From positions 1,250,939 to 1,314,938 of the forward strand of contig NZ_AP028056.1 in the NCBI RefSeq assembly GCF_030297015.1: 64,000 nt of DNA, in the 5' to 3' direction. The notes under the pieces are model-generated. The model was not told where the DNA came from. It ran no database searches and saw nothing but the letters and a program-made list of their open reading frames with translations. The first letter of the stretch is position 1; the number at the start of each line of letters is the position of its first letter. This DNA is from Brooklawnia propionicigenes (GTDB lineage Bacteria > Actinomycetota > Actinomycetes > Propionibacteriales > Propionibacteriaceae). The position numbers were made by a program, and so were the translations under genes. This document shows positions 56,236 to 64,000 of the stretch, piece after piece.

Positions 56236-58017
56236 GTGGGTTTGCTCAACAGATATCTCTCGAGCCCGTTGCGCCGCGGTGATTCCGCGGCCGACGCGCT
56301 CGCCGGATTCGTCGGTTCACGCTGGAAAACCGCAGCGGCCCGGACCGACGAACTCGGCGCCGTGACCGCACCGGAGGCCATCGGCGGTTGGGTCGCCTAC
56401 GCCGCGTCCTACTCACCCAGCCTGCTGGCGCGTCCCTGGTACTGGCAGGGGGTCATCGCCGGTCTGAGCGCCATGTTCGGTCACCAGGCCGGATTGCTGA
56501 TCAGTTCGACGGTCGGTGCGATCGCCGACAAGGTGGGCGTCCAGATCAAGCTGAAGCCCGGCATCCGGCAGGGCGGCAAGATCGCCGGGGGTCTGATCCT
56601 GGGGGCCACGGCGATCGCCATCCCGCTGCGGTCGGTGCGCTGGCACCGCCGCACCGCCGCCTACAGCCATGTGAACGGCCCCAACGCGTTCTGGGCGGTG
56701 GCGTCCACCGCTGCAGCTGCCGGCATCTTCGTTGCACTGCTCGCCCAGTGGCGCGCCACGCTGTGGGCGATCAACTACATCTCGGGTCATCTGCGCAACC
56801 GATTCGCCTGGGAGTTGCTCGGACGGCTTGTCTCGACACTGGTCGTCACGACGACCATCCTGGTCATCTTCGATCAGGTGATCATGCGCACCGTCGTCGG
56901 GGTGGCCACCACCGCTTCGGCACGGGTCGACCTGCGCACTCCCAACGGCGTCCATCAGCCGCTGACCCCGCTGCATTCGGGCAGCCCCGCCTCGAGGGAA
57001 AGCTGGAGTTCGCTGGGACTCCAGGGCAAACGGTTCACCTGCGGCGGACCGTCGGCCGACCGGATCGCCGAGGTGATGGGCCGGCCCGCACTGCAGCCCA
57101 TCCGCGCCTACGCGTCCATGGACGGTCGCAGCATTCAGCAGGTGGTCGATGCGGTCATGGCCGAGCTCGACCGCATGAACGCCTGGACACGCAAGGCGAT
57201 CCTCGTGGTCACCACCACCGGGCGCGGCAACGTCAATGAGTGGAGCACCTCGTCGTTCGAGTTCTTGATGCACGGCGACTGCGCGACGGCTGCCATGCAG
57301 TACTCCGGCCTGCCATCGGCGGTCACCATGCTGAGCAGCAAGCAGGTCCCCGTGCAGGCATCGCGGATGCTGTACGGCGCGATCGAGGACCGGGTGGCCA
57401 CCCTGCCGCTCGAGCATCGTCCACAGTTGTACGTCGCGGGCGAATCGCTGGGCGCATTCGGTTCCAACGGCACCTTCGCCAGCCCGGAGGACATGCTGTC
57501 GCGAGCCGCGGGCGGGGTGTGGACCGGCTGCCCGACGTTCACCGACAATCAGGCCGAGTGGACGCGCCGCCGCGACCCCGACTCCACCGTCGTGCGTCCG
57601 GTGGTCGATCGCGGGCGGCACATCCGATTCGCCTGTTCACCAGCCGAACTGCTCATCGACTCGCGGGGCAGGCCGCTGGATGCCTGGATCGCGCCCCGCT
57701 TCTGCTATCTGCAGAACGACACCGACCCGGTGGTCTGGTGGAACACCGACCTGCTGTGGAAGAAGCCCGAGTGGCTGGACGAGATGCGCGGCACCAAGAC
57801 GCCGATGGCCGCGATGACCTGGTGGCCGTTCATCACCTTCTGGCAGATCGCCGCGGACATGCCGGTCTGCCGAAGCGTCGGCCCCGGCTACGGCCACAAG
57901 TACCACTCGGCGCAGTGCGTTCCGGCTTGGGCAGGGGTACTCGGGCTGGATCCGACTGCCGACTGGTCGACGCTGATCGCCGCGCTCAATGTCGACGTTC
58001 CGCCGGTGAATCCCTGA
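56236..58017 (+). CDS. Membrane alpha/beta-hydrolase (Abhydrolase_9 type)
   Basis: A 593-residue protein of the actinobacterial Abhydrolase_9 family. The N-terminal 220 residues carry about four transmembrane helices (including GGLILGATAIAIPL and the TTTILVIFDQVIM region). The C-terminal catalytic domain has a GESLGAFG nucleophile elbow near 402. VTTTGRGNVNEW and VWTGCPTFTDN are family-typical. The natural substrate is unknown; a lipid or cell-envelope ester is plausible. The GTG start at 56236 follows ahpF by 29 bases and may be co-transcribed. Confidence 0.8.
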   Translation: MGLLNRYLSSPLRRGDSAADALAGFVGSRWKTAAARTDELGAVTAPEAIGGWVAYAASYSPSLLARPWYWQGVIAGLSAMFGHQAGLLISSTVGAIADKVGVQIKLKPGIRQGGKIAGGLILGATAIAIPLRSVRWHRRTAAYSHVNGPNAFWAVASTAAAAGIFVALLAQWRATLWAINYISGHLRNRFAWELLGRLVSTLVVTTTILVIFDQVIMRTVVGVATTASARVDLRTPNGVHQPLTPLHSGSPASRESWSSLGLQGKRFTCGGPSADRIAEVMGRPALQPIRAYASMDGRSIQQVVDAVMAELDRMNAWTRKAILVVTTTGRGNVNEWSTSSFEFLMHGDCATAAMQYSGLPSAVTMLSSKQVPVQASRMLYGAIEDRVATLPLEHRPQLYVAGESLGAFGSNGTFASPEDMLSRAAGGVWTGCPTFTDNQAEWTRRRDPDSTVVRPVVDRGRHIRFACSPAELLIDSRGRPLDAWIAPRFCYLQNDTDPVVWWNTDLLWKKPEWLDEMRGTKTPMAAMTWWPFITFWQIAADMPVCRSVGPGYGHKYHSAQCVPAWAGVLGLDPTADWSTLIAALNVDVPPVNP

Positions 58018-58168
58018 TCCCGATTCTTCGCGACTCGGATCGCCCGGGACGGTTCGCTCGCGATTGAAACCGCCGGCGAGCGGTTCGGGTGTGAATCAGC
58101 GGCCTCGCGTCCCGGCGCAGCGCTCCCTAAAAGGTAGCGTGGCGCATGTACACGCAGAAGGGAACGCC

Positions 58169-58654
58169 ATGTCGAACACCCGCTCGGCCGCCGGCACCGC
58201 GAGCCAAGCCGTACTCCTGCTGATTGCCCGGTTGGGCTTCGCCGCGATCCTGCTGGGACGCGCCTGGTCGCGTTGGCAGATCGAGGGCATGGACGCCCAG
58301 ATCGCCCGCATCGCCGAAGCCGGCCTCCCCGCCCCCGGGGTGATCGCCTGGGGCACCGTCGTCCTGGAGGGCATCGGCGGCGTCCTCCTCGCCTTCGGGC
58401 TGCTGACAAGGTTGGTCGCCGCGCTGGTTGCGCTCGAGAATATCCTGATCATCGCCCTCTTGCGCTGGGCAGCCGGCCCGTTCATCAACAACGGCGGCTA
58501 CGAGTACAACCTCGCGCTGGCCTGCCTGGGGATCGTCTTCCTCGCCGCAGGAGCCAGCTACACCGGCCTGGACAGTCTCCTGTTCGGCCGCAGCAAGAGG
58601 CCTGCCGACAACGGCGACCTCTACCAGCCCAAGTTGGGATCGACTCAGCCCTGA
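58169..58654 (+). CDS. DoxX-family membrane protein
   Basis: A 161-residue protein with four transmembrane helices of the DoxX type (LLLIARLGFAAILLGRAW, VVLEGIGGVLLAFGLLTRLV, ALENILIIALLRWAAGP, and GIVFLAAGASYTGL). In mycobacteria a DoxX protein acts in a membrane oxidoreductase complex with a superoxide dismutase and a sulfurtransferase; no such partners are adjacent here. ATG 58169 is chosen because AGAAGGGAA lies upstream; the 151-base gap before it shows nothing definite. Confidence 0.8.
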   Translation: MSNTRSAAGTASQAVLLLIARLGFAAILLGRAWSRWQIEGMDAQIARIAEAGLPAPGVIAWGTVVLEGIGGVLLAFGLLTRLVAALVALENILIIALLRWAAGPFINNGGYEYNLALACLGIVFLAAGASYTGLDSLLFGRSKRPADNGDLYQPKLGSTQP

Positions 58655-58736
58655 CAACCGGCACCCCGCCAAGACGCACAGCTGATCCACAGCCGATCCA
58701 CATCCAAACCTGTGCAAAGACTGTCATTCTGCTGTC

Positions 58737-59465
58737 ATGGCGAACCAGAATACCGAGCACCTGACCCGTCCCGACGGCACGCCATTACGCGTGCTCGCCG
58801 TGGACGATGAACCCAGCCTGACCGAACTGTTGAGCATGGCGCTGCGCTACGAGGGCTGGAACGCCCGCACCGCCGGCACCGGCACCGAGGCCGTGCGGAC
58901 CGCCCGCGAGTTCCAGCCCGACGCGATCGTGCTCGACATGATGCTGCCCGACTTCGACGGGCTCGAAGTGATGCGCAAGGTGCGCGCTGATCAACCCGAC
59001 GTACCGGTCATCTTCCTCACCGCGAAGGACGCCGTCGCCGACCGGGTCGCCGGGCTGACCGCCGGCGGCGACGACTACGTCACCAAGCCGTTCAGCCTGG
59101 AAGAGGTGATTGCGCGGCTGCGGGCCCTGATGCGGCGAAGCGGGGCCGCGTCCCGGCGGCCGGACGCCCAGCTGGTGGTCGGCGACCTCATCATGGACGA
59201 GGACACCCACGAGGTCTCCCGCGGTGGCGAGCCGATTCATCTGACCGCCACGGAGTTCGAGTTGCTGCGCTTCATGATGCGCAACCCGCGCCGGGTGCTG
59301 TCCAAGGCTCAGATTCTCGACCGGGTCTGGAACTATGACTTCGGTGGACAGGCCAACGTCGTGGAGTTGTATATCAGCTACCTGCGCAAGAAGATCGATG
59401 TGGGCAGGCAGCCGATGATCCACACCTTGCGGGGGGCCGGATATGTCCTCAAGTCGGCGGGCTAA
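58737..59465 (+). CDS. OmpR-family response regulator
   Basis: A 242-residue two-component regulator. The receiver (about 17-130) has the acidic pair VDDE, the phospho-acceptor Asp in IVLDMMLPDFDG, the conserved Thr in FLTAKD, and Lys in VTKPF. The C-terminal winged helix (about 150-240) ends with VWNYDFGGQANVVELYISYL and the GAGYVL wing. It overlaps the kinase gene by 23 bases. It resembles the TcrX/TrcR-like actinobacterial group, but the signal and targets are unknown. Confidence 0.92.
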   Translation: MANQNTEHLTRPDGTPLRVLAVDDEPSLTELLSMALRYEGWNARTAGTGTEAVRTAREFQPDAIVLDMMLPDFDGLEVMRKVRADQPDVPVIFLTAKDAVADRVAGLTAGGDDYVTKPFSLEEVIARLRALMRRSGAASRRPDAQLVVGDLIMDEDTHEVSRGGEPIHLTATEFELLRFMMRNPRRVLSKAQILDRVWNYDFGGQANVVELYISYLRKKIDVGRQPMIHTLRGAGYVLKSAG

Positions 59466-60957
59466 CCAGACACTCAAACGACAACTGGTCGTCCGGATCA
59501 CGCTGATCGTCACCGTGGTCTGCATCCTGTTGTCCGCCTGCTCAGCCCTGCTGGTCTCGCGCATCCTCACCACCAAACTCGATCAGCAGTTGCTCTACGC
59601 GATCAATGCGACGGAGAACCGCCCGCAAGGCCCCGACGCTCAGAATCGGTTCGACCCGACGGACGGCGGTGGGCTGCGGCTGGGAGGTCTGCCGGTCGGC
59701 AGCATCTCGCTGGCGATCTCCTCGTCCGGGGTGGTGCGCAGTTCGATCATCTGGGAGTACGGCAGCACCATCCCCGACGCCGGACAGCTGGAGGTGCTGC
59801 TCGATCTGCCGCGGGACGGTATCGTGCGGTCAGTCCGGATAGAAGGACTCGGCAGGTATCAGGCGGTCGCCGTGACAAGCACCGGCAGCACCGGGACGAC
59901 CACGATGGCGGTGGCCGCTCCCACCGCAGCCAATGATGCGATCGTCGCGTCCATGTTGTGGATCGAACTCGGCCTGATCATCCTGGCAGCCGCTGCCGCT
60001 GCCGGAATCTCGACGGTCGTTGTGAAGAACTCGCTGCGTCCGCTGACTCGTCTGGCCGACACCGCGACGCAGGTCGCGGCGCTGCCACTGGAATCCGGCG
60101 AGGTCGCCATCGATGTGCGGGTGCCCCGCTCGCAAGCCGCCGAGCAGAGCGAGGTCGGACGCGTGAGCGCCGCCTTCAACTCGATGCTCGACAATGTCGA
60201 GACCTCGCTGCAGGCCAGGCAGGCCTCCGAGACCAAGGTGCGCCAGTTCGTCGCCGACGCCAGCCACGAACTGCGCAATCCGCTCGCGTCGATTCGCGGC
60301 TATGCGGAGCTGACCCGGCGCGGGCGTGAGGAGTTGCCCGCCGATACCGTTTTCGCGCTTGGGCGCATCGAATCCGAATCGCAGCGGATGAGCCGGCTGG
60401 TGGAGCAGATGCTGCTGCTGGCCCGACTCGACAACGATCCGGCAGCTGCCCGCGACCAGGTCGATCTCAGCGAGGTGACCCTGAACGCGGTCAGTGATGC
60501 ACGGGCCGCCGGCCCCGATCACCACTGGCGGGTCCAGGTGCCCGATGAGCCGGTCATGATCTCGGGTGATGCCGGACAGGTGCAGCAGGTGATGGTCAAT
60601 CTGCTGGGCAACGCCCGCAAGCACACCCCCGCCGGGACGACGGTGACGACCTCGGTCAGCGCCGACGACGGCTGGGCCCGCATCGAGGTGGCCGACAATG
60701 GGCCCGGCATCCCGCCTGCGCTCACCGGACAGATCTTCGAACGGTTCACCAAGGCCGACGCGGCTCGCGCACACGACGCCGAGGGCTCCACCGGGCTGGG
60801 CCTGGCGATCGTCGCCGCCGTGGCGACTGCCCATGGCGGTCGCGTGGAGGTCGAGTCCCGGCCGGCTACCGAGACCGAGCCCGGCTACTCCCGGTTCATC
60901 GTCCGGCTGCCCCTGACGACGACAGCCGAGCCGTCGGATTCGCAGCCGACCGCGTGA
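59443..60957 (+). CDS. Sensor histidine kinase
   Basis: A 504-residue membrane kinase, cognate to the upstream regulator. Two transmembrane helices (about 14-38 and 167-189) bracket an extracellular sensor loop of about 130 residues. HAMP follows, then HisKA with the phosphorylated histidine in [19 protein letters not shown]. The ATPase domain has N-box [12 protein letters not shown]1 [13 protein letters not shown], and G2 [18 protein letters not shown]. The overlap of 23 bases gives tight co-expression. The sensor loop lacks a recognisable ligand motif. Confidence 0.92.
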   Translation: MSSSRRANQTLKRQLVVRITLIVTVVCILLSACSALLVSRILTTKLDQQLLYAINATENRPQGPDAQNRFDPTDGGGLRLGGLPVGSISLAISSSGVVRSSIIWEYGSTIPDAGQLEVLLDLPRDGIVRSVRIEGLGRYQAVAVTSTGSTGTTTMAVAAPTAANDAIVASMLWIELGLIILAAAAAAGISTVVVKNSLRPLTRLADTATQVAALPLESGEVAIDVRVPRSQAAEQSEVGRVSAAFNSMLDNVETSLQARQASETKVRQFVADASHELRNPLASIRGYAELTRRGREELPADTVFALGRIESESQRMSRLVEQMLLLARLDNDPAAARDQVDLSEVTLNAVSDARAAGPDHHWRVQVPDEPVMISGDAGQVQQVMVNLLGNARKHTPAGTTVTTSVSADDGWARIEVADNGPGIPPALTGQIFERFTKADAARAHDAEGSTGLGLAIVAAVATAHGGRVEVESRPATETEPGYSRFIVRLPLTTTAEPSDSQPTA

Positions 60958-60977
60958 TCTTGGGCCAAAGTAGGGTC

Positions 60978-61634
60978 ATGGAACCGACTCGCGCCGACCT
61001 GGCCCACTACCTCGATCACACGCTACTGAAGACCGATGCGACCGCCGACGACGTGCGACGGGCAGCGGCCGAAGCAGTGCGGCTCGGGGTCTTTGCGCTG
61101 TGCGTCTCGCCCAATATGATCCCGCTCGACGTCGATCTGGGTCAGGTGAGGCTGGCCACGGTCTGCGGCTTTCCCTCCGGCAAGCACACCGCCCACGTCA
61201 AGGCGGCCGAGGCGCGTCAGGCGGTGGCCGCGGGTGCCGACGAGGTCGACATGGTGATCGACATCGGCCTGCTGAAGGCCGGACGCGATGATGACCTGAT
61301 CGCCGAGATTGCTGCGGTGAAACGCGAGATTCCCGGAGTACTCAAGTTGATCGTCGAGTCGGCCCGGCTCAGTGACGATCAACTCGTGGTGGCCTGCCAG
61401 GCCGCCGAGGAGGCCGGCGCGGACTTCGTCAAGACGTCTACGGGTTTCGATCCGGCAGGTGGCGCGAGCATCCACGCAGTGCGGTTGATGGCCCGGACGG
61501 TGGGCGGACGCCTGGGCATCAAGGCCTCCGGCGGAATCCGCGACTATGCCACGGCGATCGCGATGATCGAGGCGGGTGCCACCCGGATCGGCTGCTCGGC
61601 ATCGGCCCAGATTCTGGCCGGCGCACATTCGTGA
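60978..61634 (+). CDS. deoC: Deoxyribose-phosphate aldolase
   Basis: A 218-residue class I aldolase that splits 2-deoxyribose 5-phosphate into glyceraldehyde 3-phosphate and acetaldehyde in deoxynucleoside breakdown. The Schiff-base lysine lies in [11 protein letters not shown]; the second conserved lysine in [10 protein letters not shown]; the N-terminal [11 protein letters not shown] is family-typical. ATG 60978 is preferred over an in-frame GTG at 60954 that overlaps the kinase stop. It converges on bioN with only two bases between stops. Confidence 0.93.
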   Translation: MEPTRADLAHYLDHTLLKTDATADDVRRAAAEAVRLGVFALCVSPNMIPLDVDLGQVRLATVCGFPSGKHTAHVKAAEARQAVAAGADEVDMVIDIGLLKAGRDDDLIAEIAAVKREIPGVLKLIVESARLSDDQLVVACQAAEEAGADFVKTSTGFDPAGGASIHAVRLMARTVGGRLGIKASGGIRDYATAIAMIEAGATRIGCSASAQILAGAHS

Positions 61635-61636
61635 GC

Positions 61637-62254
61637 TCAGTCGTCGAAGCCCCGCGCCGCCAGGGCATCACCGATCGCATCGGCATCGCGCAGCGCGCGC
61701 ACCAGCAACGGCACCGCGAATGCCCGGACGCTGTGGGTGGCGGCACGGGCGATCTGCGCCTCCCGCACCTCACGAGCCAGCCCCGCGACCACCGGCACGC
61801 ATCGGATACCCAGCATCAGGGTGAGGCCGACACGTTCGGGGTCAACCCCGAACCTGCGCAGCGGCCCCACGGCTCTGACCGCAGCCTCGATGAGCCCGCT
61901 CATCGGCGTGGTCAGCGTGATCAGACCGGCCGCTGCGACCAGGATGGCGATCGTTCCCGGCACGGCTATCGCACGTTGCCAGCCGAATGACCACCAGTTC
62001 ATGGCGGTGATGAAGACCAGCAGCCAGATCATCGGACGAAGCTGCTTGAGCATCAGGCCGACCGGGAATCCCGCCGCCAGGTAGCCCAGCAGCACCACGA
62101 CCAGCACTGCCAGCACCAGCCACCAGCGCGACTGCACCCAGATCGAGCAGACGCCCAGAACCACCAGTCCGAGCAGTTTTACCCAGGCCGGGGCGCGGTG
62201 CACGACCGAGGAGCCCTGACGGTAGAGCCCGAGGGTGTTGATGCCGATCGCCAT
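61637..62254 (-). CDS. bioN: ECF transporter transmembrane (T) subunit, BioN-like
   Basis: A 205-residue EcfT/CbiQ-type membrane protein coupling the ATPase to the substrate-binding S subunit. About four to five hydrophobic helices are present; the helical arms contain the AxR-type motifs (AQIARAATHSVRA, VRALRDADAIGDALAARGF) that bind the ATPase. It is the last gene of a bioY-bioM-bioN operon and overlaps bioM by one base. The dedicated layout suggests a biotin-specific (group I) ECF importer. Confidence 0.85.
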   Translation of the reverse strand: MAIGINTLGLYRQGSSVVHRAPAWVKLLGLVVLGVCSIWVQSRWWLVLAVLVVVLLGYLAAGFPVGLMLKQLRPMIWLLVFITAMNWWSFGWQRAIAVPGTIAILVAAAGLITLTTPMSGLIEAAVRAVGPLRRFGVDPERVGLTLMLGIRCVPVVAGLAREVREAQIARAATHSVRAFAVPLLVRALRDADAIGDALAARGFDD

Positions 62255-62949
62255 CAGGCGTCCATCAGCTTGCGGTAGTGCGCCAGCGCCTCGGCGGGCG
62301 CGGCGTCGGCCACCAGATGCCCCGAATCGAAGACCAGCACCCGATCGAAGTCCTCCAGCAGATACAGGTGATGGGTGGCCAGCACCACGGTCTGCGGCAG
62401 TTCGCGGATCACTCGTCCGATCATCTTGGCGTTGCGTAGATCGAGCAGCGTGGTCGGCTCGTCCATGATGATCAGCTGGGGTGAGGTGATCAGCACCGAG
62501 GCCAGCGCGAGCAACTGCTTCTGCCCGCCCGACAGCAGGTGGGCCGGGTGGTCGCGGTGGCCGCTCAGCCCGAAGTGGGCGAGCAGTTCGTCCACCCGGG
62601 CGGAGATCTCCGGCTTGCTCAGCCCGGATTTGCGCAGCCCGAAGGCGACGTCCTCGGCCACCGTCGGCATGATGATCTGGGTATCCGGATCGGTGAACAG
62701 AAAACCGGCGAGCTTACGGACCTTGGCGGCCGAGGCCGCGGTGTCCAGGCCGTTGACCCGGATCCTGCCCTGGCTGGGGATGAGAAGCGCGTTGAGCATC
62801 CGGACGAAGGTCGACTTGCCCGAGCCGTTGTGCCCGACCACGCCGATCCGCTGTTCGACCAGGTCAGCGTTGATGTCGTCGAGTACCTGACGCGACAGCG
62901 GCCCCTGACCGTAGCGGTGGCCGACGTGATCGACTTCTATATGCACCAC
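62254..62949 (-). CDS. bioM: ECF transporter ATPase, BioM-like
   Basis: A 231-residue EcfA/CbiO-type ATPase. Walker A is VGHNGSGKST, the Q-loop is in LFTDPDTQI, the signature LLSGGQKQLLA, Walker B LIIMDEPTTLLDL, and the switch ATHHLYLL. Only one ATPase gene is present, so it would act as a homodimer, as BioM does. It lies between bioY (15 bases) and bioN (one-base overlap). Confidence 0.9.
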   Translation of the reverse strand: MVHIEVDHVGHRYGQGPLSRQVLDDINADLVEQRIGVVGHNGSGKSTFVRMLNALLIPSQGRIRVNGLDTAASAAKVRKLAGFLFTDPDTQIIMPTVAEDVAFGLRKSGLSKPEISARVDELLAHFGLSGHRDHPAHLLSGGQKQLLALASVLITSPQLIIMDEPTTLLDLRNAKMIGRVIRELPQTVVLATHHLYLLEDFDRVLVFDSGHLVADAAPAEALAHYRKLMDA

Positions 62950-62964
62950 AACGTGTCAGCGTAC

Positions 62965-63603
62965 TCAGGCCTGCTGGCCACTCGCCGGCGCTGCTTCGGC
63001 GGAGACGGAGTCGGCCGCGGGCTGCTCGGCGGTCTCCGAATGCCAGGGCAACATGCCCGGCACGGCGGTGTGAACACCCTTCGCGACCAACGTGGCGAGG
63101 ACGACTTTGGTCAGGTCGCCGGGCAGATACGGCAGGTTGCCGATCAGCGCCTGCGAGAAGGTCAGCTTGCCGGAGATCATCAGGCCGGGGATGCCCAGGG
63201 CATACATGATCACCAGGCCGCCGATCACGGTGATGATCAGTCCCTTCCACACCGAGTACGGGGCACCCACCCGGTAGGTGGCCCAGCCGACGAACCAGGC
63301 GCAGACCACGAACCCCACGATGAAGCCCCACGAGGGACCGAAGAAGACGCCGAGGCCTCCCCGGCCGCCCGACAGCAGCGGAAGACCCAGAGCCACCAGC
63401 GCGAGGAACAACAGCTGCGAGAATGCGCCGCGGCGTCCGCCCAGGATCGCCCCGGCCAGCATCGGGCCAAGCGATTGCGCGGTGATCGGCACCGGCGAGA
63501 TCGGAACATACAGCGGCGGGATGAGGCCGAGTGCCGCGGTGACACCCGCGAAGACGGCGATCAGGGCAAGATCGCGGGCGGGCTGGGACGGTTGACTGCT
63601 CAT
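62965..63603 (-). CDS. bioY: Biotin transporter substrate-binding subunit BioY
   Basis: A 212-residue S component with six hydrophobic helices. Family features include PVPITAQSLGPMLAGAILGGRRG, the GGRGGLGVFFGPSWGF biotin-binding region, and YLPGDLTKVVLATLVA. It captures biotin for the BioMN module encoded next. First gene of the operon; two BioQ-like sites lie 36-74 bases upstream, indicating biotin-responsive repression. Confidence 0.93.
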   Translation of the reverse strand: MSSQPSQPARDLALIAVFAGVTAALGLIPPLYVPISPVPITAQSLGPMLAGAILGGRRGAFSQLLFLALVALGLPLLSGGRGGLGVFFGPSWGFIVGFVVCAWFVGWATYRVGAPYSVWKGLIITVIGGLVIMYALGIPGLMISGKLTFSQALIGNLPYLPGDLTKVVLATLVAKGVHTAVPGMLPWHSETAEQPAADSVSAEAAPASGQQA

Positions 63604-63638
63604 GCGCGGTGACCTTTCGGGAAAAGAACGGGATCACT

Positions 63639-63677
63639 TTAACACCGTTCAATCCGAGGCCCTTAACAGGGTTCAAT
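63639..63677 (-). promoter_or_regulatory. Tandem BioQ-like operators upstream of bioY
   Basis: On the minus strand, ATTGAAC-GG-TGTTAA (63639-63653) and ATTGAAC-CC-TGTTAA (63663-63677) are nearly identical 15-bp copies spaced 24 bases apart. Both match TGAAC-N3-GTTA, close to the BioQ consensus TGAAC-N3-GTTAC of actinobacterial biotin genes. Placement upstream of bioY makes this assignment likely. The rest of the 189-base gap before cydA shows no recognised element. Confidence 0.7.
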
Positions 63678-63792
63678 TAGAGAACTTGCCAGTTGCACAA
63701 GAAGGCCCCTTATATCACCTTGGGGTGAAACAGACACCACCGGGGTTCCCAAAAACTATGATCATGCCCTGACTTGGGTGTAAGTTCGCGGC

Positions 63793-64000
63793 ATGGACGC
63801 ACAGGTACTCGCGCGTTGGCAGTTCGGGATCACCACTGTCTACCACTTCTTCTTCGTGCCAATGACCATCGGGACCAGCTGGATGGTCGCGATTCTGCAG
63901 ACCCGATGGCTGCGCACTGGAGACGATCAATGGTTGCGCCTCACCAAGTTTTTCTCGAAGCTTTTCCTCATCAACTTCGCGGCGGGCGTGGTCACCGGCA
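63793..64000 (+). CDS. cydA: Cytochrome bd oxidase subunit I, N-terminal part
   Basis: The first 69 codons of CydA, the haem-carrying subunit of the high-affinity quinol oxidase. ARWQFGITTVYHFFFVPMTIG is the standard first helix, including the histidine that ligates haem b595/d (His in VYHFFFV). SKLFLINFAAGVVTG follows in the second helix. The gene runs past the window edge. It is divergent from bioY. Confidence 0.95.
   Translation, partial: MDAQVLARWQFGITTVYHFFFVPMTIGTSWMVAILQTRWLRTGDDQWLRLTKFFSKLFLINFAAGVVTG

Overview
The window reads as high-GC actinobacterial DNA made of two parts. Positions 1 to about 34,130 are the right-hand portion of an integrative and conjugative element (ICE). From about 34,140 to 64,000 the sequence is ordinary chromosome. 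The chromosomal gene set (PadR-linked inositol-3-phosphate synthase, HspR-type clpB control, AhpC/AhpF, class II aldolase, BioYMN, cytochrome bd) fits an actinomycete, plausibly near Propionibacteriaceae or another non-mycelial lineage. That placement is inference; no rRNA gene is present to settle it.

The element. A large serine recombinase (32,549-34,105, minus) sits at the right end. Its upstream side runs into a 5'-truncated ABC ATPase gene that begins inside the Walker B motif, so the element is inserted in that gene. The other half of the gene is not in the window, so the element continues past position 1. From the left, the cargo is a frameshifted nhaA, a TrkH-type K+ transporter, a TetR regulator with an ABC exporter pair, and an AraC regulator. 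The conjugation and maintenance module follows (7,983-30,837, all plus strand): prim-pol, DUF2637 protein, ParB-like protein, a single-TM protein, a three-domain peptidoglycan hydrolase, two small VirB2-like proteins, a TrbL/VirB6-like channel protein, an SCO6880-like protein, a VirB4-like ATPase, a VirD4-like coupling ATPase, a 1,910-residue methyltransferase-helicase, and SSB. No relaxase was recognised. Nearly every plus-oriented gap in this module carries the hexamer GCACCT, usually beside a hairpin; no annotated feature explains this. A 182-residue ORF lies wholly inside the methyltransferase-helicase gene in another frame.

The chromosome. After the ABC fragment and a second ATPase come an MFS sugar transporter and a PfkB sugar kinase (probable fructose use), converging on class II aldolase across a 20-bp-stem terminator. 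Next are a 2-hydroxyacid dehydrogenase, a MalY/PatB lyase coupled to a SpoU methyltransferase, pyrE, an alpha/beta hydrolase, and a sortase-like protein lacking the catalytic His and Cys. A three-gene polar amino-acid ABC operon, a spermidine-synthase-like protein coupled to clpB (HAIR operator), padR-ino1 (32-bp dyad operator), ahpC-ahpF, a large membrane alpha/beta hydrolase, a DoxX protein, a two-component system and deoC follow. The window ends with the bioY-bioM-bioN operon (two BioQ-like sites) and the start of cydA.

No tRNA, rRNA or CRISPR array was seen. Functions rest on motif recognition and gene context; no database search was run.
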